From Schistosoma haematobium (taxonomy: Eukaryota; Platyhelminthes; Trematoda; Strigeidida; Schistosomatidae): 64,000 nt of DNA. The first letter of the stretch is position 1. Each line of letters opens with the position of its first letter. Positions 42,683 through 54,600 of this stretch are shown one piece after another. The position numbers and the translations under genes were made by a program. The stretch lies in assembly GCF_000699445.3 (NCBI RefSeq), contig NC_067196.1, forward strand, positions 26,677,116 to 26,741,115, written 5' to 3'. The notes beneath the pieces were generated by a model. The model ran no database searches. It saw only the letters and a program-made list of their open reading frames with translations, and was not told the DNA's origin.

Positions 42683-45589
42683 CTGTACTATACTATTATA
42701 ATTACAACTTTCAGAAGAAAACTTCTACTCAGATATAATAATGGTATATGCTTTAGAAAATACAATGAAGCCAGTATTCTTGTCACACATACTCTTTCTT
42801 TGTTCGATTAAATACAACATTAATGATACTTTGAATTATAGAGAAAAAACAAAGGAAGATTAAATGTATTAAATTAAAAAATAAAACAATTTAAAATAAT
42901 AATAATCCATTTGCAGTGAATTTAATGTAGTTGCGCACGTCTTTATACATACATATATAATTTGTACTGTTGCTATGAAGCGTTTATATGTCCCCGTAAA
43001 ATATAGCAAATCAATTAAGCTACGAGAGAAAGGTCTGTCGGTATATACATTAAAGCTTATTTGAAGTGAATGGGATTAAAGTAAGAAGAAAATTAATGAA
43101 TATACGCTTGATGATGTAATGAAAATTAAGTGTATTTAAAAATGAGAAACAATTATTATTCTTTAACTAAGATAGTTTATATCATGGAATGATAATCATA
43201 ATAAACTATTGAGAGATAAGTAATTATCTCTTCCTAGTAAACAACTCATTAGTGTATATTCGCTGTTCCACAAAATAATAAAATCTATGATCTTTGGATT
43301 TCATAACAATGAAATTATCTTTAGGCTGCTCTTATTCCGAATCCATTATATTTGTAATCTTTTGCAACTATCATCTGTGGCTGTCATTGAAATTATATGG
43401 TATTTGATATTGTTGAACTCCACCAGTCACCCCTCTTCATTAAAAGTTCGGGAATTCTTCCAGAAGTTAGTCGATAAATAAATTTATTGATAAAAAACAA
43501 GTTAAACAATGTATATATATGCCTACAAAGACTGATTAATCAATTCCAGAACTTAATATTGATAATGAAAAAAATGCAGACATAAGTGCGCATACAGTGA
43601 CAGGTAAATAAGTGTAAGTTGATAAGTATAGTTAAAGATCATCACAGCTGGATATTTAATAATTTCGATAGAACAATGAGAAGACGGAGTTGATCTGAAA
43701 AATGTGATGTATTTGCGCTATACATTTCGAACAATCTGGTCACACATATACTTGTCAAGGCATTTTTATATGAAAATTAATAAAGGTCAATAAAGGTCAA
43801 ACAAACAAATAAAAGTACAATTAAAATAACTAAGGGGGGAGAAAGAATAAGAAATTGTCGCGTTATCCTAGGCCATAGAATGACTTAAGGATTACCAAGG
43901 TAAATTCAAGGTTACGACAAATTGTTTTTGTACACATAAGGGAGGTTTAAATTTACGAATAGCTAAGGCTTCAATGAACTTAAGAATTCGACCTTGACAA
44001 TTTCTATACAACATTTCAGATCAACTCCGTCTTCTCATTGTTCTATCGAAATTTATAAAAGGGACTAACTGCTTTAAATATTTAATAATTGTTGCAATGG
44101 TAACTTCTGAACATTCGGGCTTCAAGACTCAAACATGGACTCATACCTTCTTTGAACTGCATATATGATATTTACGTGTCATAGGAAACTTTACGAAGGT
44201 TAGACTAATTCACAAACAATATAGTTTACGAAATGGCATCATTCTGGGATTCAATAAGTTACAAAGCTCTTGAAGGCTGGTTTTGTCTTGTTGTACTGTC
44301 CAATTCAGCCACAAGCACATATTTAAACTTTGACCAATTAGTTATTCGGGGTAGGAAATTCAAAACTAACTAAATAGCTTGATTACTAAAGGCCAGTTAA
44401 TGATTTTCTCTATTCATGAATACCTGTAGGTCACCAAAATGAAACATTTTACCAGTGACCTAAATAAAATTCATGATTTCTGACAATGAAAACATCTTCA
44501 AATACACAAGCACATGAAACTCTCTTAAAGATAACACTGAATTTACCCACTGTTTATTGATTCGGCATGAAAATAATCCTGTCACTCTTAAAAATAAAAT
44601 ATAGAGAGCAAGATCTTGTCTTTTTGATCCATATCCTTATGTGTGTTTACAATTTCGGAAATATTTCTACTCATATGAATTCAATCTGTAGACAACAAAG
44701 GTACGGTTTAGATTCAGTATATTTTATATAACATGCTGTTTCTTATAAACTCATTCTTTTAAAAGAAATTTTTCAAGAGGTTTATCAGTAAACATCTAAC
44801 CAATCGTAGATAAAAACTACTTCAAATCTATCTTCGAAACTAATATTCGTCTGAGATCACTCACAACTATTTGATATTCATTATGTTGTATCGATTGCTT
44901 CCAGATGTTTTTTACCCGTTCATTTAATGATTAAGTACTGTATATTGGAATGTAGTTTTTATTGAAGTTCTCATTTCAGGTCCAAACTTTTTACTGTATG
45001 TGTATTTTTCAAATGACCTATGGGGCTCTCCTATATTGTCCATGTCCATAGCAAATATCTGTGTATAACTCTACTTAATATTATAATTGTTAACTAAGTA
45101 TCAAATGGTAGAATTGAAACTTTATAACAAACAATTTAATAGGCTAATTCGCATTAAAAGTTTTAAAATAAACTTTAATAATAAAAATTAGTAACCTGTA
45201 GTTTATGAGCTGTGGATGAGTAAATGAAGCGTTTTCTTGTTGATCAAACTAATCTAATTTCGCTCCCGTTTTAACAACCCAGATATTACTGCTACTAATC
45301 ATCATTAAAACTCAATGTAATTTTAAACATACTAGGCAAATGAATAAACTTGACAATTAAATTACATATTAATGAGTAATATATCTTTTTTTTCATTTCC
45401 CATTAGTAAAATCATATCATCATGTTATAAATATATATACACTGATAAGTGTACTGATTCATTTATTTAATATTTTTACCTAGATATTTGGCACGATAGC
45501 TATTAATGAAGCTGAAGGACAAATTACAAATTACAATAATTTTCATAGTTTCCCGTATGCAGTTCTGTTATTATTTCGGTAGGTTTAAA

Positions 45590-45637
<48 letters not shown>

Positions 45638-48600
45638 GCCTTATTAAAAGATTCCCTTAAATTTGAATAAGTAGTATTGCACTGAGGTAGATACCTGTCT
45701 CTACCCGATATGGATTAGCTCCATTTGGTCACGGCTTCTCATCAGAACTCCGAGAATTCCCTCACGAAGCTAGTCACTAGTGAGCACATGGTAATTATTA
45801 GTATGGGGTATTTGGAGTATTTGATAATTCTTTTATGGTGGGTATTTTTTCAATTTAATTCTGTTTGTAGGTTGTTTTTCTTTCTTACTTCATTAATTTA
45901 TATGATACCGTTTATCATTTAAAAGTTAGCAATCAATTATAAACGTATGGAAATCCGTTTAGTTATGTAATGATTAACACTAATCAATTATTGTAGATTG
46001 TACTTTTATATTTCATGCATTATAGTAACGTATGTTGAAGAGTGGAATTTAAAACCATTCATGTCGTGTTCTCTTGTTTTCACTGATTATTTACTGAAGA
46101 GGAAGTTACTAATCTTATCATGTTTATAGAAATGGATGAATAGGAGTGAATAGGGGTTGAGGAACATTTTTTCTTAAAATGAATAAAATATGATTTTTTT
46201 AATAGAAACAAACTAAGATAAATAACCAGTATAGGGGTTGTAAAGATAATTAAGTTTTTGATTGAGATCATGAACCGATTGATGTTAGACCATCATTGAA
46301 AATCTGGAAGGACTGTACGGCCGTTCCGTCTTATTGTGGGGCCCCTCAGTAGTACGCATCTACGATTTCGCCCGTGGGACTCGAACCCAGGTCCTTCAGT
46401 CTCGTGCGCGAACGCTTAACCTACTGGACCACTGAGCTGGCATTCAATGGTGTAAATGTCTAACCCCAAGATAAATAAATTGTTCTTCATACTAATAACA
46501 AAATTGGTAATAGTTACCTATGAAATCTTGAATATAAGCTTTCTTCTATCTCGAATTTCTTTATTTTGAACTTAAGTATTATCTCAACCATATCTTATGC
46601 ATTCAAAGTTTATTAGGTGGCTTTTTTACTATGACTTGGAGCTTCGTTGTTTTATAATTTTGTACAGTACCGAAATTACGACTTCAAATTTGACATTCAT
46701 TAGTTGAGTTAATGCTTAACAATCAATCCAATTTCATTTTGAGTGTATTAACTAACATTTATCTTCATTCTTGGTTATGATCTACTAAAACTATGAGATT
46801 TAAAATGAATTAAATAAGACTTGAAAATATTGAGAATTCCTGTTATGTTTTACTTTAAATAAGATTTACATAAAATAAACTAAAATTTATATAAAAATTA
46901 AAACTTGAACGTTTAATTATTTTCAGAAAGAGGTTTTGTGGATACTGTAGTAATTTAATTCCTAGTAATTTAATTCCTAATTCAACTGAAGCTAGACCAC
47001 CATGGAAAACCTGAAAACACTAGAAGGCCGTTTTGTCTTAGTATGAAACTGGATGAATCTTGGATATGCACTGCTGAGAAGTTTCACACTAGAACGAAAT
47101 AACCATCCAGTTCTTTCAAGTTTTCCATCATGATCTAGTTTCAATTAACTCATGAACTTAACTATTAAATTTAATTGTTTTCTTCACATGAACACTGACA
47201 GATTTCTTACAGTTCATCAATTTCTGATAGGCACTGTTTGTTTTTCATATATCAACTCATGTCAATTTCTAATGAGAACTTTTTCCAAGTTAAAGATGAC
47301 TTTACAAATTATTTGAATTATTGATAATTTTCACATTATTTACTCTCTCTCTCTCTCTCTCACTTTCTCTATCTATTCTTATCATGAACAATTGTTTTCG
47401 TCAACAGGTTCTTTTTGTATTTTCTAATGAATATGTAAATTATTTTCACTTTTATTCTAATCTCTACAGTTTACAAAAAGTAAAAGAAGAATCTTTCAAG
47501 ATAGAAGAGAATTTTTCAATTTTTTTCTCTTAGATGTAGTTAATACAATCAATCTCATGAATTGATTTCATAATCATGATTGAAGAATGATGAAAATTAT
47601 TGACAAAACGCCCTAAATTAATGAGTATTAAAAGATAGAACAAGTGGTTAATAACAACAATTGTTTGATATTAACAAAATCACATAGTTATATATAAAAG
47701 TAACGAACATTATTTAAGTATCGAATGATTTGAAAATTTAGGTTTTCTAGGTCACTTAACAGTGCATAAAATTATGACCTAACAACATGGCTTACTTACT
47801 GCCAACCAATTTAGACCATTTGTTTAAAATGACATTTAAACACTCTTACTTTATTTCAATGAATTAATTATATATGATGATAATCAGACATTATCAATCG
47901 TTTCTTCAATCAGTGGAGTCAAGATCCACGAAGAAAAATACACCAATATCAAGCCTAAGTTAAGCATTTCCTCTCAATTGATTTCAACCACATAACATTA
48001 AAACATAGGCCATCCGACGTCTAGTCAATTATAATAGTGACTATATTGTAACCTGTTCGATAAAATTCGGTCAGCACTAAGGACCCAACAAAAATGAAAT
48101 CATTCATTGTTCAGTGATCAATCATTTCTGAAAATAATACAATACTGAAGTATTAAAAACTGATCATTTGGTGATAACTAGTGTTGTGTTAGTTCCCAGC
48201 TATTGTTTGTTTAATTCTATAATCCATCTTTACAAAGAAACTAATGAACAGACTGATTTGAAATGGCGATACATTTTGATTACTGGTACATTAGTTTAAA
48301 GTGGTTTTCAACTATTTAGTGACGTCAACAAAGATGTCTTTATTTAAACAGTCAAATAACGTACTGAATATTTAACTGGTTGATAAACAGTGATTCATTA
48401 TAACTTAGATAATAAAGCATCTACATTTTGAAATAGATATGAAGTAAATTGATTAAAACTTAGTGTTTTGTTTGGTTATCATGCAAATGATGATTTATTA
48501 CGTTCGAAGGAGAAACAAAGACGTATTTAACTAATATAATTTCGACTAGAGCCATCCGCTAATGTCTAATACCATCATATCCATCGTATCCAATGCACTA

Positions 48601-51600
48601 GATGCAAAAAAACAAAATTATTAAAAGCTAGGGTTTATAATGATATCTTAATTGAAAACTGAACTTTAATATACAGCAATGAAGGCAAATAGTGTAGCAC
48701 CAGTCTCTTTAGCAGAAGGCCTCAATATACACAAGGGAAAAAGCAAGATCCTTAAATACAACACGGAGAACACCAACCCGACCACACTCGATGGAGAAAC
48801 TCTGGAACAGGTGGAAAATCTCACGTACCTGGAAAGCATCATCGATGAACGTGGAGGATTTGATGCGGATGTTAATGCTAGAATTGTCAAATTGAGCGAA
48901 GTATTCCTACAATTGAACAATATATGGAAATCAAAACAACTGTCTGCAAGACAACATCAAAGTCAGAATATTTATTATGAACGTCAAGACCGTTTGTTCT
49001 ATTGTACACAGCTGCAACTTGGAGAACTAACACAATCATCATGAAAAAGGTACAAGTATTTATAAACAATTTTCTACTCAAGATAATCAATGTCTGTTGG
49101 ACGGATACCATCAGCAACAGTCTATTGTGGGAGAGGACAAACCAACTTCCATATGAAGAGGAAATTAGGAAAAGATGTTGAATGAGGATAGGACATAGAT
49201 TACGAAAATCAACAAGTAACATCACGAAGCAAGCGCTAACTTGGAATCCTGAAGTAAAATGAAGAAGAGGAAGGCCGAAGAACACACTGCATCGGGAATC
49301 GGAAGCAGATATGAAAAGGATGAATAGTAACTAGCAGTAACTGTAAAGGATTACCGAAGACTGAGTTGTATGGAGAATGCTAGTGGGTTGTCCATACTCT
49401 TCCATGAGGGGTTACAAGCGTAAGTAAGTAATATGCAACAACCATTTACGGTATGGAAAATGACTAAATGTTGTTTGTTTCACTCAGTTGCTGAATCTTC
49501 AAACGTTGCAGATAATGCGAATCAGTTCCTAAAAATAAAGCCCTATCTCGAGACATTCATCACATAGCAACTGGGTAACATTAACTTGTCGCTGATTTGA
49601 AACTAGCATTATATTTTCTAGCCCTTAGGTCTAATCGAATTCTACTAATAAGGTAGTCATGTGACCACACGTTGAAACGACTTGACATCGTGGTACAGGT
49701 CGCTTGACGTTAGTGCATCGGTCATAAACATCAAGAATCCAGCCGTGTGTCTTCAGCTATGAGTGCTCTGACTCTTTCAATGGGTTGTAAACATATGTTA
49801 CAGCATGAGACGTTATCACCAAGCTACTTGAATGATAGTTATTTGGTTGCTTAGAGATTTATTGGGTTACTAGTTTACTGTATTACAGTCTTGGGTTTTA
49901 ATTGGACATATGAGTTTTCGTTTTAAAAATTTCACGTTGATTTGTAGTGAAACTTCAATTTTTCATCTATATGTTCTAATAATAATATTCATTTTTCTAA
50001 CCATTTTCTACTCCCTTAATTTTATCAATCATTCAACCTATACTAGGAATGTATCTTCTGTCAATTCAAGAACGAATATTCTATGTACTTTACTACAAAT
50101 TCCCGAATAATAATAATTTTCCTATACTTTTATACATATAATTTTTATTTCCACTATTTTCAGTTGTGCTACTGGTGAATCATGGCAAGAAATAATGCTT
50201 GCTTGTACCTATGGACAAGAATGTGTTAATCGTGCATCAAACAATTGTGGAAGCAATGCATCTTATACTTATTTTGTATCATTTAATTTCTTTTGCTCGT
50301 TTCTTATGCTCAATTTATTTGTTGCTGTAATTATGGATAATTTTGATTATTTAACAAGAGATTCATCTATACTGGGGTCACATCATTTAGATGAATTCAT
50401 ACGTGTATGGGCTGAATATGATCCAGGTGCAAAGTAAGTCTTATGAAAAATGGAGTTTGATAAACACCAAAATTCTATAGCTCTGAATCCATATATATCT
50501 AGCTTTCTTCAATAAGTGTTTCAAAATAATACTCATGAAAGCATCTTAAATATCACATTAGAAAAAATAAACGTTTCGCTATCCAACATAACTTGTAATA
50601 AGTATTGATTCTTAAGTGATTTTTCACCACAGATGAATATCGCTTTACGAAATATTTAGAGCAAAGAGGCACTGAAGATATTTCTCTCTTGTTCGGTACT
50701 CAATAACTATCCTCACTTTACATAGAATACAACTTGATTCATTCATGTCACACGAAAACAAAGATATCTCAAGATATTAAACCCGTTAACGAAGTGAGAA
50801 TCGTACCATCACTAATGACTAGTTGTTTAATGAACAACCCAAATTTCTTGTTAGAAAATTTGGTCATCATTGTCATCCATGTTTATGGTACGACATGTTT
50901 CTCTGATATTGCTACGACATACACCAACAGAAGTTGAATGTGCAAAACAGTCAATTTCAATGCTATAGTCTTAAATGAGTCAGAAGCTCGCTTTCTAACT
51001 TAGTTATCTCTTCAAATAAATCTAAATCTGTTTATTTGTGTTGACTGGTTTTCTGTCATTTCGTCTTATAATGCAGCTTGTTTACCAAGTACAAGCTAGT
51101 GTATTCAACTTTGCCTCACAATATCTTTATGGATTTCATTAGTATTAGCCAGCTGCTTAAAAAGGACATGCACGAAATAGAAATTCGGACGTTTCACCTA
51201 TTGATTGAAAGTCAATTATCTTAATATCTGCCAAAATTACTACAACGACAATAAATTATATAACTGACTTTAGAAGAAGTGATGGATAATGCCTATTAGT
51301 GGAATCCAGGTCATGAAATTCGTTCAGTTTGTGACTCGTCAGCTAGATTTACCTGCATCCCAGAGTTGACGTTCACTCTAGTACTTGAATACAGAACCGT
51401 TAGCTTCAAACTCCATCGCATTATCCCCTTAGCTGCTAATTCCAGATAGCCTCTAGTTTGTGCAACGGGGCAAAGTTTAATTCATTTCCGTATTGATTGT
51501 TTGAATCTTCTCAACTGATCAGTCTCATATTGGCATTCCTGTATTTTGTGTAGATTGCCTCGATATTGCAGCCCTAAACGCCAATAGGAAAATCCAAATA

Positions 51601-54600
51601 ACCAATACAAAAATGAATATAACTGACAGTATAGAATTTAAATTACCATACCTTGAAAAATACAAGTGCTGAATCGTACTACATAAATAATGTAATGTAT
51701 CATATATTTTCTCTCATAAAAAGAAGCTATCACAAGTAGCAAGCAAATGTTTGGCGGCATTATCGAAAACACACGCCTTCAACATGTCATATTACAGCTT
51801 ATAAAAACAGAAAAACGTTTAACTGCTCTATTGTTTTCCAACATTTATGCATTTAATTTTCTAAAAAAATAAGCTCCTAATAATATTGGTATTTAAATAC
51901 TACTCTAAATATGCTTCTCTCTTCTCTTTATAAACTAAATAAATATGAAAGATCATTCTGTTCCATTGAATTTTACCGCTACTTACACGTACGCACATAT
52001 AGACAGACATGCAAAATCTAATTACTATTTCAACTTAATTGGAATAATAAATTAGATGTAATATATTAGTCACTTACTATAAGTAGTATGCTTATTTTCA
52101 CGATTTTTTTATTTGGCCAAATAAAATAAACTCAGAAATATTTGTATCATTCGAAATTTCCGAAGTTTTTTCCCAAACAAAAAATTTATTGATATAATCT
52201 CATATACAATGACAATATGTTAATAAACATGTATGTACAAAGCTTTAATCACTCCATATTTTATATACAAATAATTTCAATAATTGAGATCATGAATCAA
52301 TTGAAGCTAGACAACCATAGAAAACCTGGAAGCATTGGATGGCTGTCTCATCCTATTGTGGAACTCCTCAGCAGTGCACATCCACAACCCCGCCTCACGG
52401 GATTCTAACCCAGGACCCATCAGTCTCGCCCTCGAGCGCTTAAACACCAGACCACTGAGCCAATATCCAACGGAGTTAATGTCTAACTTCAACCAATCCA
52501 CGAAATTGAGCGACACATCTACTATTGTCATCAGTGAGTTACTATCTCACAACTCAACTGGTCACTGTTTCCCACTAGAACTCCAGGATATACACCTTGA
52601 AGCCAGTCACCAGTGAGCATATGTTAATTAGTATCAGAAGGGGTTGTCGAGGAAATAAAAGGACAAGATACAAAGCGAGCATTCTATAATGTTCCAGTTA
52701 AGTGAATTTTCGATGTAGGAGTTCACCCGGGTCTGTATCCAAACAAAATGACAATAAATATTATTGAAATTTATTGATTCAACAATTTAGTGAACCAATG
52801 GTGTCAAGCCGACATTGTGTATATGTGAACATTACTAGAGAATAAAACTCGCTATCGAATTCTATCGATCAAGTTGATATATGTCAACTAGTCTGAGTGA
52901 CAAATGTAACATATGTTACCTTAATAATTATAATTTTCTCACTAATGGCTATATTTAAGACAGACTCTTAAAGTTAAAGTGAATGGTAAGCGGTAGAGTT
53001 CTGAAACCAGAAGTTCAACAGTTGCTGACTGATATTAGTAGGTAGTCTTCACACTACACAACAAAACACAATAATCTAGATGTATCGTGATTATCATAAA
53101 TTTAGAAGATCCTACGATCCGATAATGTGTGGACCATTAAAGAGTCTCAGATGAGAAGAACCAATTCTACATTTCCCTTTGTTTTATTTTCTTAAATATT
53201 ATCCTCTTGATATCAGTCTGTAATAAAAACTAATTTCATAATTACTACATCAACATATTTTGTTGATTTTTAAGCATCCACTATTTCTGTAATCAATTTT
53301 ATTTACAGTATAATAATCCAATTCTTTATTAGTTTACATTCAAATGACCTACATTTTCAATTTAAGTTTAATAATTGTCATTGTTGCATTAAACTACTTT
53401 ATTATCATCATCACTACTTTTATCATTAACAACTAAGTTAACTTTTTTTTACTTGAAAGTATTCTTTACTATCATTAATTACAATCAGTAATACACAATA
53501 TAACAACGCTTATTACCTACAAGGTTGAATATGATTATTTGATTTTAATATTCTGATTCTATTGTTTCAAGAATTTATGATTATTATCATTGGCAATCAT
53601 TGTTTAAACTTTCCTTTTCTTTACTATTGTAATTTAAAATGTAATGATGCATAAAACAGAACTCAAACTTATACAGTTATTAACAATTACTATTGGTAAT
53701 GGTAATGATGTTATAAAACAGATTATGTCCATATTTTTTAAATGGATGTCGTTGTAGAATTATTAGTGTACTTTAAAAACAATTTTCAATATGAATTAAC
53801 ACATGCTGGAAAACCGTTGAAAACCAAGGTTTAGAAACCATTGTGGAACACTTCTGAAATGATTAATCTGATTTTTCATTGTTATCATGTCCCCTTTAAA
53901 TGAACATACTTTAGGGTAGGTTAACAAAATGGGCTTGGAATGCTTTTAAATTGAGTAGTTCGTTCGTTACATCAAGCTTACATGTTTATACATATTTTGA
54001 TTGAGACGAGAATAATTAAATTCTGTCACATGGATTTAGATAAACACCGTGAAACTATGAAAACCATGATTTTTTTATGTTAAATCATGTCAGTAAGGCA
54101 TATCTGTAATCTTGAGAAACCCATGCTCTTCCAGAATTTCGGACTCTACAAACAGCCACATAAATGCTGTACCGTTTAGATAGTAATCTATCTATACTAA
54201 AAAACTCAGATGCTGGCATTATTCACAATTATTGAGTAGTAATTAATGTCATGTTATCGATCCACACATACTTACTTACTTAAGCCTGGTACCCCTCGTG
54301 GAGGAGCATATGCTGCGCACCAGCATTCTCCATACAACTCAGTCTTCGGTAATCCTTTCCAGTTACTGCTAGTTACTATTCATCTTTTCATATCTGCTTC
54401 CGATTCCCGATGCAGTGTGTTCTTCGGCCTTCCTCTTCTTCATTTTACTTCAGGATTCCAAGTTAGCGCTTGCTTCGTGATGTTACTTATTGATTTTCGT
54501 AATCTATGTCCTATCCTCATTCAACATCTTTTCCTAATTTCCTCCTCATCTGGAAGTTGGTTTGTCCTCTCCCACAATAGACTGTTGCTGATGGTATCCG

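Larger units (their letters stand above)
41061..45483 (+). other. Cav2: CaV2 intron 15
   Basis: 4.4 kb, GTAAGT...CTAG. Holds a 48-bp (TA)n tract (42634-42681) and the inverted-repeat element (43652-44090). 41850-42300 is less AT-rich and possibly an old repeat, unidentified. Confidence 0.85.
45579..50163 (+). other. Cav2: CaV2 intron 16
   Basis: 4.6 kb, GTAGGT...TCAG. In order: a (TA)n tract close to the donor, a SINE-arm fragment (45684-45812), an antisense SINE (46229-46470), a fold-back SINE (46924-47175), a CT repeat (47344-47361), an RTE 3' fragment (48659-49431), then an unidentified less AT-rich patch (49460-49800). Confidence 0.85.

Noticed and set aside
52639..52950. Possible second LTR starting TGTCGAGGAAATA
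   Set aside because: Only the start resembles the block at 25716; no matching end or target duplication found, and it directly abuts a SINE end.
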